64,000 nt of DNA from Archangium primigenium (GCF_016904885.1 NZ_JADWYI010000001.1:8303224-8367223); one strand, 5' to 3'. Positions 31,022 to 42,171 are shown, numbered from the stretch's first letter. The notes: a model not told the origin generated them from the sequence alone. Made by a program: numbers and translations.

Positions 31022-32071
31022 ATGTCCCTCAAGCCCTCGCGGCCCTCGCAGGCCTCGCCCAAGACGGGCGGGCGCCTGCTGGACCCGGGGCTCAACCTCA
31101 CGCTGCGCCCCATGCAGTACCCGGCGTTCTTCGAGATGTACCGCAACGCCATCAAGAACACGTGGACCGTGGAGGAGGTCGACTTCTCCACGGACGTGGG
31201 CGACCTGCGCGCGAAGATGTCACCCGCGGACCGGCACCTCATCCAGCGGTTGGTGGCGTTCTTCGCCACGGGCGACTCCATCGTGTCCAACAACCTCGTG
31301 CTCAACCTGTACAAGCACGTGAACTCGCCCGAGGCCCGGATGTACCTGTCGCGCCAGCTGTACGAGGAGGCGCTGCACGTGCAGTTCTACCTCACGCTGC
31401 TGGACACCTACGTGCCGGACCCCGCCGAGCGCGCCAAGGCGTTCGCCGCCATCGACAACATCCCGAGCATCCAGCAGAAGGCCGCCTTCTGCTTCAAGTG
31501 GATGGACTCGGTGCACCAGCTCGACCGGCTGGAGACGCGCGAGCAGCGGCGCACCTTCCTGCTCAACCTCATCTGCTTCGCCGCGTGCATCGAGGGCCTG
31601 TTCTTCTTCGCCGCCTTCGCCTACGTGTACTTCCTGCGCTCGCGCGGGCTGCTCCACGGACTGGCCGCGGGCACCAACTGGGTGTTCCGCGACGAGAGCG
31701 CCCACATGGCCTTCGCCTTCGACGTGGTCAAGACGGTGCGGCGCGAGGAGCCGGGCCTCTTCGACGCCCAGATGGAGCGCGAAGTCGTCTCCATGATGGA
31801 GGAGGCGGTGGAGTGCGAGCTGCGCTTCGCCGAGGACCTGCTCCAGGGCGGCGTCGCCGGCCTGTCCGTGAAGGAGATGCGCCAGTACCTGGAGTTCGTG
31901 GCGGACCAGCGGCTGGTCATGCTGGAGCTGCCCAAGCGCTACGGGTCCAAGAACCCCTTCAACTTCATGGACCTGCAGGACGTGCAGGAGCTGGCCAACT
32001 TCTTCGAGCGCCGCGTGTCGGCCTACCAGGTGGGCGTCGAGGGCGAGGTCACCTTCGATGCCTCGTTCTGA
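31022..32071 (+). CDS. nrdB: Class I ribonucleoside-diphosphate reductase, beta (radical) subunit
   Basis: 349 residues. A GTG at 31010 overlapping the nrdA stop is an alternative start that adds four residues. Iron ligands and radical site can be placed: D85, E116, H119 (EEALHVQFY), the radical Tyr Y123, E191 (CIEGLFFF), E225 and H228 (RDESAHM). The spacing E-x2-H-x3-Y matches the tyrosyl-radical class Ia type rather than the Tyr-less class Ic. It houses the diiron centre and passes the radical to NrdA. The gene ends inside the start of the thioesterase gene (14-bp overlap), so all three are one transcript. Confidence 0.96.
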   Translation: MSLKPSRPSQASPKTGGRLLDPGLNLTLRPMQYPAFFEMYRNAIKNTWTVEEVDFSTDVGDLRAKMSPADRHLIQRLVAFFATGDSIVSNNLVLNLYKHVNSPEARMYLSRQLYEEALHVQFYLTLLDTYVPDPAERAKAFAAIDNIPSIQQKAAFCFKWMDSVHQLDRLETREQRRTFLLNLICFAACIEGLFFFAAFAYVYFLRSRGLLHGLAAGTNWVFRDESAHMAFAFDVVKTVRREEPGLFDAQMEREVVSMMEEAVECELRFAEDLLQGGVAGLSVKEMRQYLEFVADQRLVMLELPKRYGSKNPFNFMDLQDVQELANFFERRVSAYQVGVEGEVTFDASF

Positions 32072-32504
32072 GCCGCCCGCCGAGCCGGCTCAGAAGATGG
32101 AGCCGGGCCGCGTCACCGAGGCCCGGCTCATCGAGATGGTGTTCCCCGAGCAGACGAACCACTACGGGACGCTGTTCGGCGGACAGGCGCTCGCGCTGAT
32201 GGACAAGGCGGCCTTCGTGGTCGCCTCGCGGTATGCCCGGCGCAACGTGGTGACGGCGAGCAGCGAGAAGGTGGACTTCCACGTGCCGGTGCGTCAGGGC
32301 CAGCTCGTGGAGTTGCACCCGCGCGTGGTCGCCACGGGCCGCACCTCCATGACGGTGGAGGTGGACCTGTTCGCGGAGGACCTGCTCACCGGGGACCGGC
32401 AGCTCGGCACCCGGGGACGGTTCGTCTTCGTGGCGCTGGACGCGCACGGCCGCCCCACCGCCGTGCCGCCCCTGCCCACCTCGACCGATGCCACGGGCGG
32501 CTGA
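32058..32504 (+). CDS. Hotdog-fold acyl-CoA thioesterase (YciA/BACH-like)
   Basis: 148 residues. A single hotdog domain with the family motif TNHYGTLFGGQALALMDKAA (N36 and D51 being the expected catalytic positions) and a downstream SSEKVDFHVPVRQGQLVEL strand. It would hydrolyse acyl-CoA to free acid and CoA. It overlaps the 3' end of nrdB by 14 bases, an odd partner for ribonucleotide reductase. A second, broken copy of its 3' end lies at 35130-35298, on the other side of the toxin/immunity cassette that follows. Confidence 0.9.
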   Translation: MPRSEPPAEPAQKMEPGRVTEARLIEMVFPEQTNHYGTLFGGQALALMDKAAFVVASRYARRNVVTASSEKVDFHVPVRQGQLVELHPRVVATGRTSMTVEVDLFAEDLLTGDRQLGTRGRFVFVALDAHGRPTAVPPLPTSTDATGG

Positions 32505-32522
32505 CGCACGGCCCCGCGCCGA

Positions 32523-33806
32523 ATGACGGGCGCTCGGCTGCGCCTCTCGGGCGGCTGGTTTCTCCTCGTCCTCTTCCTTCAGGCCGCCTGTGCCACCGGC
32601 GGCATGCGGGTGAGCCACCGCCACGACTCTGCCCCCAGGGAGTCCGTCACACTCACGCCCAACGGCGACTTCGCGCCCGTGCAGGTCTCGGATGCGGAGT
32701 TTCGCGAGGCCTTCACCCAGCTGTTGCTGGAAGTCCCTCTCCGGGTGGCCCCCCGCCCGCCCCAGCCGCGCTCCGGCCGCCTGGTGCGGGCCTCCTGGCC
32801 TCCGCGTGGCGCGGGGGACTCCAGCGTCGAAGGTGGCTACGCGCGCCTGTGCGAGCGGCGCGGCGCTCCGGGGGACTGCTTCTGGCTCCTGAGGGACGGA
32901 CCCCACGACACCACCCTCAGCCACCCTGACAGGTTCGCGTTGGCCCTCGGCCTCGCGCTCGCTCCCGCGGTGGATGCGGCCACGGGCGTCCTCCGGGACG
33001 CCTCCGAGCACGCCCTGACGATGCTCCTCACGGGCCTGTCCCTGTACCTCGTGGTGCTCATGGCGCCGGAGCCCATCTCCAAGGGCCTCGCCACCGCGAT
33101 GACCCTCTGGCTCTGGGGCTATCTGGGCAGCGAACTCTGGGACTTGCTCTCCGCCACCCAGGGCCTCTGGGACGAGGCGGAGGCCGCCAGGACCTTCCTC
33201 GAACTGCGCGACGCGAGCGAGCGGTACGCCAAGGTACTCGGACCCAACACGCTGCGTGTCCTCATCCTCCTGGCCACCTGGAAAGCGGGCGCCAAGGGCA
33301 AGGAGGCCATGACAGGGAGCACGCTGCCGGGCTTTCCCCAGGCGGTGCAGAATGCCGCCCGTGCGGGCCACGTCGTCCTGCCCGTAGCGGCCTCCGATGC
33401 GACGTCGGTGTCCGTGGCGGGGGGCGGACTGACGCTCACCCTTCCCGCCAGCTCGAGTGCCGTCCTCTCCATGCTGGAGGAAGGCGACATCCACCACATC
33501 GCCACCGTGGAGAACGGGAAGTCCCCCGCGCGGGGCGGGCCGTGGACGCCAAAGCTCCAAGAGCTCTTCGACAAGGCGGGCATGTCGATGGAGGAGCCAG
33601 CCAACAAGGTCCGCATTCGCGGACACAAGGGGCCCCACCCCAGGGAGTATCATGAGCGCGTCTTTCGGCAGCTCCGGGATGCGGTCAGGCGGTGCAAGAC
33701 CCCCGCCCAGTGCCGGGAGGCGCTGACCCATGAGTTGAAGAACCTGGCCGATGAACTCGCGGAGGCAGGCTCCGAACTCAACAGGCTGGTCACCCGGAAC
33801 CAGTGA
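32523..33806 (+). CDS. SitA5-like lipoprotein polymorphic toxin with C-terminal AHH nuclease domain
   Basis: 427 residues. Lipoprotein signal ending LQAAC (C23). The delivery region (about 40-310) matches the SitA5 family layout: VQVSDAEFREAFTQLLLEVP, a GRLVRAS strand, a Cys-bounded GAPGDCF segment, and two hydrophobic helices around 165-205. The C-terminal ~115 residues are an AHH-type HNH/endonuclease-VII nuclease: H324/H325 (DIHHIATVEN), H368 and H372 (GHKGPHP), H377 (REYH). SitA toxins are lipoproteins handed between myxobacteria by outer-membrane exchange to kill non-kin lacking immunity. The paired immunity gene starts 15 bases later. It lies in an accessory islet. Confidence 0.88.
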   Translation: MTGARLRLSGGWFLLVLFLQAACATGGMRVSHRHDSAPRESVTLTPNGDFAPVQVSDAEFREAFTQLLLEVPLRVAPRPPQPRSGRLVRASWPPRGAGDSSVEGGYARLCERRGAPGDCFWLLRDGPHDTTLSHPDRFALALGLALAPAVDAATGVLRDASEHALTMLLTGLSLYLVVLMAPEPISKGLATAMTLWLWGYLGSELWDLLSATQGLWDEAEAARTFLELRDASERYAKVLGPNTLRVLILLATWKAGAKGKEAMTGSTLPGFPQAVQNAARAGHVVLPVAASDATSVSVAGGGLTLTLPASSSAVLSMLEEGDIHHIATVENGKSPARGGPWTPKLQELFDKAGMSMEEPANKVRIRGHKGPHPREYHERVFRQLRDAVRRCKTPAQCREALTHELKNLADELAEAGSELNRLVTRNQ

Positions 33807-33821
33807 GGCCACGAGACCGAC

Positions 33822-35078
33822 ATGGCACGACGGTACTTTGAGCTGACCGAGGACATGATCCATCCGGAGCGTTGGGTGCTGGGCGACGCGCTCGACGCTC
33901 AAGGACTGGAGGTGGGTGAGCGGCTGTACCTGAACGAGGCCGCCACTCGTTTCGACGGTCTCCTGCGCGTTCCCCTTCTCCATCCTGGAAGCCCGCTCGA
34001 CTTCTCATTGGCGAACGGCGGGGATTTCCCCGTGGTCACGCAAGCGGTCGCCAGCGCGCTTGCCGAACGGACTTCGGGCGACGTCCAGCTCTACCCCGCC
34101 GAAGTGGACTTGCGGTCAGAGCCTTACTTCCTGGTCAACGTCGCGCGCCTCGTGAAGTGCATCGACGACGCGGCCTGCACCGAGGTGCGGTACTGGAAAC
34201 CAGAGCATGGACGGCCCGACAAGGTCGGGCAGTACCGCGCGGTCCACGGCATGCGCATCGACCCCGCCAAGGTCGGTGAGGCCAAGGTCTTCCGGCCCTG
34301 GGGATATCCAGCGGCCCTTCTCGTCGCCGAGGACGTGAAGGAGGCGCTCGAGCGCACTGGCGCCTCGGGCCTGGAGTTCAGGGAGGTCACCGGGCCCAGC
34401 CCCCTCAGCGAAGAGGAGCGCGCCTACAAGCGCAAGTGCCGCGAGCTTCTGGAGCCGCCCCCAGCCGCCAGACGCGCGGCATGGCAATCACTCGGCACGC
34501 TGGATGACCTGGCCGTTGCCCCCAGGGCCATCCGCGACGACTGGCCGGGCCATCGCCAGAACTGGGGCGTCATCCATCGCGAGGAGGGACGCACCCTCCT
34601 CGTCTCCGAGGGCCTCTCGGACCCCTTCATCTCCAAGCTGGAGCCCTCGGTGGGCTTTGGCCTGGAGCTCGCCCTGGAGACAGACGAAGCGGAGGTGCCT
34701 CTCGACGACATCGAGGGGAGCTGGCCCTACACGCTGTTGGAGAGGGTCTCAAAGGAAGTCGTGGTCCACGAGCACGTGCGCGAGAGGGCCAAGGTGGGCC
34801 TGCTCATGCTGGAGGTCGCGGGCGACGGCATGCCCCCGGCACTGGTCAGCAAGGAGGGCCGCGTGGGCATGTTGCTCGGCATGGAGTCGCGAACACTGCC
34901 CAGGCACTTCCCCACCCCCTTCGGAGACGTGCGGCTCGTCACCGTCAAGGCCCTGCTCCCCGCGGAATTGGAGTACGTGTCAAGGCACTCCAGAGAGGGG
35001 ACAGCGGAGCTGGCGCGGCGCTTCGCACAAGCCGGTGAGGAGCACGTCTCCCGCGCCAACCGGCGGCCCGTGGTGTAG
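33822..35078 (+). CDS. Fused Imm11 (DUF1629)-SUFU-like immunity protein
   Basis: 418 residues, no signal peptide. Residues 1-~190 fit the Imm11/DUF1629 family (MARRYFELTEDMIHPERWVL, RLVKCIDDAACTEVRYWKPE, HGMRIDPAKVGEAKVFRPWG). Residues ~225-418 resemble a suppressor-of-fused (SUFU) domain (GFGLELALETDE, PYTLLERVSKEVVVHE, LLMLEVAGD, VRLVTVKALLPAELEYV). Both domains are known immunity modules of polymorphic toxin systems; finding both in one chain is unusual. It lies 15 bases after the SitA5-like AHH toxin gene, so it should protect the producer. Which domain blocks the AHH nuclease is not known. Confidence 0.82.
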   Translation: MARRYFELTEDMIHPERWVLGDALDAQGLEVGERLYLNEAATRFDGLLRVPLLHPGSPLDFSLANGGDFPVVTQAVASALAERTSGDVQLYPAEVDLRSEPYFLVNVARLVKCIDDAACTEVRYWKPEHGRPDKVGQYRAVHGMRIDPAKVGEAKVFRPWGYPAALLVAEDVKEALERTGASGLEFREVTGPSPLSEEERAYKRKCRELLEPPPAARRAAWQSLGTLDDLAVAPRAIRDDWPGHRQNWGVIHREEGRTLLVSEGLSDPFISKLEPSVGFGLELALETDEAEVPLDDIEGSWPYTLLERVSKEVVVHEHVRERAKVGLLMLEVAGDGMPPALVSKEGRVGMLLGMESRTLPRHFPTPFGDVRLVTVKALLPAELEYVSRHSREGTAELARRFAQAGEEHVSRANRRPVV

Positions 35079-35129
35079 GTCGCGCGCCCTGAAGCACCTT
35101 CAGACGCGGGCGCCAGACGGCTCGCTAAC

Positions 35130-35298
35130 TGGTGACGGCGAGCAGCGGGAAAGTGGACGTCCACGTGCCGGTGCGTCAGGGCCAGCTCGTCGGGGGCGGT
35201 TCGTCTTCGTGGCGCTGGATGCGCACGGCAGCCCCACTGCAGTGTCATCCCTGTCCGCCTCGACCGATGCCACGGACGGCTGACGCACGGCCCCGCGC
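35130..35298 (+). pseudogene. Decayed duplicate of the thioesterase 3' end
   Basis: 35130-35190 aligns with 32248-32308 (3 mismatches in 61 by eye) and 35191-35298 aligns with 32412-32519 (about 11 mismatches in 108). A 103-base segment (32309-32411) is missing between the two blocks, which breaks the frame. The match runs past the stop codon into the shared TGACGCACGGCCCCGCGC. This remnant brackets the SitA5 toxin/immunity genes. The following 216 bases (35299-35514) hold no recognised gene. Confidence 0.9.
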
Positions 35299-35514
35299 AG
35301 CATGACAAGGATGTCACTCGGGCGGACTCGCGCCTCAAGAGGGCCTACCGGCAGTCACCATCGTCCATTGTCGTCTCGATGCTGGACGAGTGGCTCGCTA
35401 CACACGGACAGATTCTCCAGGAGATACACTGGCCTCTAATGGACGAGTGCACCTCGCGCGAGTTCAGCTGGTTTCCGAGGAAGTGTCACAGACCCGTTCT
35501 ACCAGGAGAACAAT

Positions 35515-36192
<678 letters not shown>

Positions 36193-36223
36193 AATCACTT
36201 GCAGAATTTGCGCATGGGTTCAA

Positions 36224-36272
36224 GCGCACCGCTGGCTGGGTAGTCTTGAGCAACAGACTTGAGCGGTGCGCT
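36224..36272. repeat. Nested inverted repeat after the collagen-like gene
   Basis: An 11-bp perfect inverted repeat (AGCGCACCGCT 36224-36234 and AGCGGTGCGCT 36262-36272) encloses a second one (AGTCT 36242-36246, AGACT 36255-36259). There is no T-run, so it is not a classical terminator. It could be a structured 3' end, a recombination site at the islet edge, or a terminator for both convergent genes. Confidence 0.5.
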
Positions 36273-36345
36273 CCTAAATCTGAGCAGTCCAAATTTCCAA
36301 TAAGGACTCTGCCCTTTTGTCCACACGAATGAGGAAATCGACCGC

Positions 36346-37272
36346 TCAAACGCCAGAACGGAGCAACACCCGGCGGATCCACGGCTCGCCGCTCACCAGG
36401 GTGATGCCGAGCAGCACCAGCACGGCGCCCCCCACGAACTGGGGCGTCAGCGGCTCGGACAGCAGCACCACGCCCAGGGTGACGCCGAACAGCGGCGTCA
36501 TGAAGGACAGCACCGCCAGGTTGGACGCCAGGTAGCGGCGCAGCATCCAGAACCAAAGGGTGTACGTGATGAACGACACCACCACGCCCTGGAACAGCAC
36601 GCTGCCCACCGCCCGGGGCGTCAGGTGCACGCGGCCGAACTCCCCCATCACCCCGGCCACCACGCCCAAGAGCAGCGTGGCCACGGCCAATTGGTAGAAC
36701 AGCGTCAGCGCGGGGGGCGCCTCGGACAGGCGGGTGGTCCGCACCACCACCGTGGTGAAGCCCCAGGCCATGCCCGCCAGCACCCCCAGCGCATCCCCGA
36801 GCAGCATCCGGGAGTCCAGGGCCTCGAGGTTCAGGCCCCCCCCGAAGGCCAGGGCGATCCCCGCGAAGCACAGGCCAATGCCCCCCCACTGCAGCCGCCG
36901 CAGGCGCTCACTGGGCAGGAGCACGTGCAGGCCCAGCGCGGAGAAGATGGGCGCCGTGTAGAGGAACACCGCCATGTGCGAGGCGGTGCTGTACTGGAGC
37001 CCCTTGGCCAGCATCAGGAACTCCAGGGCGAACAGGAGCCCCGCCAGCAGGCCCGCGGGCACCGTTCCCTTCAGCCCTTCCCACCCGCCCCGCAGCGTCA
37101 TCAGCAGGCCCACCAGCACGGCGGCGATGCCCGAGCGGCCAAACGCCTGCACGAGGGGCGCGATGTCCGGCGCCGCCACCTTGATCACCACCTGCTGCAC
37201 GCCCCACACAAGGCACAGCGCGGTCATCACCTGCAGGGCGAAGGCATCCGCTCCCTTGCGCACCGCGCTCAC
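36346..37272 (-). CDS. EamA/DMT-family transporter
   Basis: 308 residues from GTG 37272 (GGGAG five bases upstream); an in-frame GTG at 37293 is the longest option but has no ribosome site. Ten hydrophobic helices in two EamA repeats. Typical motifs are present: LALVWGVQQVV-type first helix, ALEFLMLAKGLQYSTASHMA near the end of repeat one, and LLSEPLTPQFVGGAVLVLLG at the end of repeat two. These inner-membrane proteins export or import small metabolites; the substrate cannot be read. It marks the right edge of the accessory islet. Confidence 0.88.
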   Translation of the reverse strand: MSAVRKGADAFALQVMTALCLVWGVQQVVIKVAAPDIAPLVQAFGRSGIAAVLVGLLMTLRGGWEGLKGTVPAGLLAGLLFALEFLMLAKGLQYSTASHMAVFLYTAPIFSALGLHVLLPSERLRRLQWGGIGLCFAGIALAFGGGLNLEALDSRMLLGDALGVLAGMAWGFTTVVVRTTRLSEAPPALTLFYQLAVATLLLGVVAGVMGEFGRVHLTPRAVGSVLFQGVVVSFITYTLWFWMLRRYLASNLAVLSFMTPLFGVTLGVVLLSEPLTPQFVGGAVLVLLGITLVSGEPWIRRVLLRSGV

Positions 37273-37389
37273 GGCCACTCCCACTGGGTCCACACTGTCA
37301 TGACGGCGCGTGGCGTCTCACGCGGGGGAGCCGAACGCAAGGACGGCCGTCCCCCACCCCGCGCGCCACTGCGCTAGCCTCGCGGCGAC

Positions 37390-38277
37390 ATGGCGACCTC
37401 CTCGGCCCCCAAACCATCCGAAAACCTCCAGCCGCTCAAGCTGTCCTCGGTCCGTCAGCCGCATCAGGACGAGGATCTCCAGGTGCTCTACGACGAGGTC
37501 ATGGCGAAGCTGGAGGAGACCATCGGCTGGTACGACCGGCGCAAGAGTCACAACAAGCGCTGGGCGTCCAGGCTCCGGGGCACGGCCATCGTGCTGGCGG
37601 GGGTCGCCTCCGTGGTCCCCATCGCCGTGTCCATGCTCGCCCCCGTCTTGCAGCCCCAGCGCTGGGTGCCCGTCGCCTCCATCCTCGCGGCGTTCAGCGC
37701 GGGCTGTGTCGGCCTCGATCGGCTCTTCGGCTTCTCGGTCAGCTGGATGCGCTACGTCACCGCCCTGCTGGAGCTGCAGGCCCAGCGCGAGCTGCTCCAG
37801 TTCAACTGGAGCCGCCGCGCGCTCGAGGCCCGGCTGGGCGGCGGCACCCAGAGCGAGCGGCTCGCCGCGGGCATCCAACTGCTCTACGCCACGCGCCTCG
37901 CGATCAACCAGGTGCTCAAGGACGAGACGCAGGAGTGGGTGGCGCGCTTCTCGGGGGCCTTGCAGGACCTGGAGAAGTCCGCCGTGGCCCAGCGCGGTGC
38001 GCTCGGGGAGCTCGGCCAGGGCCTCAACGCCACCCAGGGCGCGCTCCGGGTGCAGATCGCCGGGTTCGACACCCTGGAGACGCCCGAGTGCGAAGTGCAG
38101 TTCGGCGATGGCCCCAGCGAGACCCATACCGGCCCCACCAAGGCGTTCGCGCACCTGTCACCCGGCCAGTACGTGCTGCGCGTGAAGGCCCGGCGGGGCG
38201 GCCGGCCCGTGTCCGTCGAGGAGATCGTGACCGTGCTGCCCGGCGAGACGAGCACCGTGACGCTCACACTCACCTGA
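37390..38277 (+). CDS. SLATT-domain two-TM protein with C-terminal beta-sandwich
   Basis: 295 residues. A helical N-segment with a conserved-looking ETIGWYDRRKSHNKRWASRL precedes two membrane helices (about 64-84 and 92-114), then GLDRLFGFSVSWMRYVTALL and a coiled helix, the layout of the SLATT family. SLATT proteins are predicted membrane-pore effectors in nucleotide-signalled conflict systems. Residues ~225-295 add a PEGA/carboxypeptidase-regulatory-like beta-sandwich (HLSPGQYVLRVKARRGG), not usual for SLATT. No nucleotide synthase gene is adjacent. The gene stands alone between EamA and glmS, with a shared terminator hairpin downstream. Confidence 0.8.
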   Translation: MATSSAPKPSENLQPLKLSSVRQPHQDEDLQVLYDEVMAKLEETIGWYDRRKSHNKRWASRLRGTAIVLAGVASVVPIAVSMLAPVLQPQRWVPVASILAAFSAGCVGLDRLFGFSVSWMRYVTALLELQAQRELLQFNWSRRALEARLGGGTQSERLAAGIQLLYATRLAINQVLKDETQEWVARFSGALQDLEKSAVAQRGALGELGQGLNATQGALRVQIAGFDTLETPECEVQFGDGPSETHTGPTKAFAHLSPGQYVLRVKARRGGRPVSVEEIVTVLPGETSTVTLTLT

Positions 38278-38310
38278 GACAGGGGCAAGAGGGGCGCCCC
38301 TCGACGACGA

Positions 38311-38347
38311 ACGCCCGGGGCCTCCACGAGGGAGGACACCCGGGCGT
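38311..38347. terminator. Bidirectional hairpin between the SLATT gene and glmS
   Basis: ACGCCCGGG (38311-38319) pairs perfectly with CCCGGGCGT (38339-38347), with an inner CCTCC/GGAGG stem. It lies between two convergent genes and is followed by TCTTC on the plus strand, so it can serve both. Confidence 0.65.
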
Positions 38348-38384
38348 CTTCACCTCCGTCACGCGGCGGTGACGGGGCGTGGCG

Positions 38385-40220
<1,836 letters not shown>

Positions 40221-40248
40221 GTTGTCCTGCCTCTCTCACGCCCAAGCT

Positions 40249-40267
40249 CCCCGCGCCGGGCGCGGGG
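40249..40267. other. Perfect hairpin between glmU and glmS
   Basis: CCCCGCGC (40249-40256) and GCGCGGGG (40260-40267) form an 8-bp stem with a 3-base loop in the 107-bp gap. There is no following T-run on the minus strand. It could be a partial terminator, attenuator or mRNA-processing site setting the glmU:glmS ratio. No glmS ribozyme core was recognised. Confidence 0.45.
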
Positions 40268-40327
40268 AATGATTTGACCTACACTGGGCGACACCTGTCA
40301 CCCTGACGACAAGCAAGAGCTACGCCA

Positions 40328-41764
40328 CTACCCCACCGACACCTTGTCCGGCTTGACCGGGTCTGCTTCCGCGGACTTGGCCTTCCGCGCCTTCTTGCGC
40401 TCCACCCATCCCTCCAGGTTCACCTGCGGCGTGCGAGACACGGCGAGGCTTCCGGGAGGCACATCTTTCGTCACCGTGGTGCCCGCACCGACATAGGCAC
40501 CGTCGCCCACCTTCACCGGGGCCACGAGCTGGGAGTCCGAGCCAATGAACACTTTGTCGCCCAGCTCGGTGACGTGTTTGTTCACTCCGTCATAGTTGCA
40601 GGTGATGGTGCCGGCGCCGACGTTCACCCCGGAGCCGATCTTCGCGTCGCCCAGGTAGGCCAGATGGTTGGCCTTGGAGCCCTTGCCGATGCGCGCCTTC
40701 TTGGTCTCCACGAAGTTGCCCAGATGCACCTCCTCCGCGAGGTCCGTGCCCGGACGCAGCCGCGAGAAGGGCCCCAGGATACACCGCTCCCCCACCTTGG
40801 CCTCCTCCAGCACCGTGTAGGGCTTGAGGGTCGTCCCGTCGGCCACCGAGGAGGCGTGCAGGACGCAGCCCTGGGCAATGGAGACGTGGCGGCCCACCAC
40901 GGTGGCGCCTGACAGGCTCACACCTGGACCCACCTCGGTGTCCGAGCCGATGGTGACGCCCTCCTCGATGTAGGTGGTGGCGGGGTCGGCGAGCGACACG
41001 CCGTTGCGCATGTGCTGGATGTTGATGCGCGCCTGCAGGTCGCGCGCGCGGGCGGACAGCTCCACCCGGTCGTTCACCCCGGCCGTCTCGTTGAAGTCCG
41101 CGTCGATGGCGGGCACCGGGCCCTGGGCGGCGGCCATCTCCACCAGGTCCGTGAGGTAGAACTCGCCCTGGGCGTTGGTGCTGCGGATGTTGGCCAGCGC
41201 CGTCCAGAGGAAGGACGAGTCGACGAGGTAGATGCCCGCGTTGCAGTCGCGCACCTCACGCTGCTCGGGGGTGCAGTCCTTGTGCTCGACGATGCGCACC
41301 ACCTTGCCACCCTCGCGGATGACCCGGCCGTAGCCCGTGGGGTCCTCCAGGCGCGTGGACACGAGCGAGAGCACTCCGCCGCCCCGCTCGTGCGCGTCCA
41401 CCAGCGCGGCGAGCGTCTCGCGGCGCACGAGCGGCACGTCCCCGTAGAGGATGAGCACCCGGCCCTCGAAGCCCTGGAGCGCGCCCTCCGCCGAGCGCAC
41501 CGCGTCCGCCGTGCCCCGCTGCTCCTTCTGCAGCGCGAAGCGCAGGGGGCCCGCGGGGAAGAGCGCGCGCACGGCCTGCTCCACCTCCGCCGCCTGGTGG
41601 CCCACCACCGGCACCACCGGGGAGGCGCCCAGTTCCAGCGCCCGCATCAGGGGATAGAAGCACAGGGGCTTGCCGAGGATGGGATGAAGGACCTTCGCCT
41701 TCTCCGAGCGCATCCGGGTGCCCTTGCCCGCGCACAGCACCACCGCCGCAAGAGGAGTTGTCAT
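40328..41764 (-). CDS. glmU: Bifunctional GlcNAc-1-phosphate uridyltransferase / glucosamine-1-phosphate acetyltransferase
   Basis: 478 residues. The N-terminal nucleotidyltransferase domain has [20 protein letters not shown] and [11 protein letters not shown]. The C-terminal half is a left-handed beta-helix of hexapeptide repeats (about 255-450), with [20 protein letters not shown] and [15 protein letters not shown], the acetyl-CoA site region with its conserved His. A basic Lys-rich tail follows. It catalyses the last two steps to UDP-GlcNAc. Together with glmS downstream it forms a cell-wall precursor operon. Confidence 0.98.
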   Translation of the reverse strand: MTTPLAAVVLCAGKGTRMRSEKAKVLHPILGKPLCFYPLMRALELGASPVVPVVGHQAAEVEQAVRALFPAGPLRFALQKEQRGTADAVRSAEGALQGFEGRVLILYGDVPLVRRETLAALVDAHERGGGVLSLVSTRLEDPTGYGRVIREGGKVVRIVEHKDCTPEQREVRDCNAGIYLVDSSFLWTALANIRSTNAQGEFYLTDLVEMAAAQGPVPAIDADFNETAGVNDRVELSARARDLQARINIQHMRNGVSLADPATTYIEEGVTIGSDTEVGPGVSLSGATVVGRHVSIAQGCVLHASSVADGTTLKPYTVLEEAKVGERCILGPFSRLRPGTDLAEEVHLGNFVETKKARIGKGSKANHLAYLGDAKIGSGVNVGAGTITCNYDGVNKHVTELGDKVFIGSDSQLVAPVKVGDGAYVGAGTTVTKDVPPGSLAVSRTPQVNLEGWVERKKARKAKSAEADPVKPDKVSVG

Positions 41765-41797
41765 GTCGGCGATAACTAGGGATGGCTCGGGGGCGCG

Positions 41798-41971
41798 TCA
41801 ACCGCGCGCGTGCGGACGAGGCCCCCGAGGCTCCTCCGGATGCGCCGTGACGGACACCGCCAGCGTATTGCGCCGCACGGTGATGCCGTAGGCGGGCTTG
41901 AGAAAGAGGGTCGTCACCGGGCCCTGGAGGGGCGGGGACGGCGGTCGGAATGTCTTCGGGTCGGCGATCAT
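41798..41971 (-). CDS. Possible small protein upstream of glmU
   Basis: 57 codons from ATG 41971 with a GGGGGG run three bases upstream, ending 33 bases before the glmU start on the same strand. The product is basic and Pro-rich (FRPPSPPLQGP, KPAYGITVRRNTLAVSVTA). No domain or membrane segment. It could be a real leader or small protein, or a chance frame in the glmU leader. The remaining 200 bases to the ggt start hold no clear element. Confidence 0.4.
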   Translation of the reverse strand: MIADPKTFRPPSPPLQGPVTTLFLKPAYGITVRRNTLAVSVTAHPEEPRGPRPHARG

Positions 41972-42171
41972 GTTCCCCCCGGCGCCACACGGAGTCGTGC
42001 GCAAGATGCCTCGCGCCCCCCACCGGGTCCAACCCCTGGCCGGAACACCTGGCATCCGCCGGACACTTCGGGATGAAATGGTTTGTGGTGAGTCCGGGCG
42101 GCCGCCGGGATACTCCAGAACCCCCCACAGGGACATGGGCGAATCGCGGCCCACTCACGGAGGCGTGGCAC

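Noticed and set aside
40221-40327. glmS ribozyme in the glmS leader
   Set aside because: The 107-bp gap contains only a simple 8-bp hairpin; no ribozyme core sequence was recognised, and glmS ribozymes are mainly from Firmicutes.
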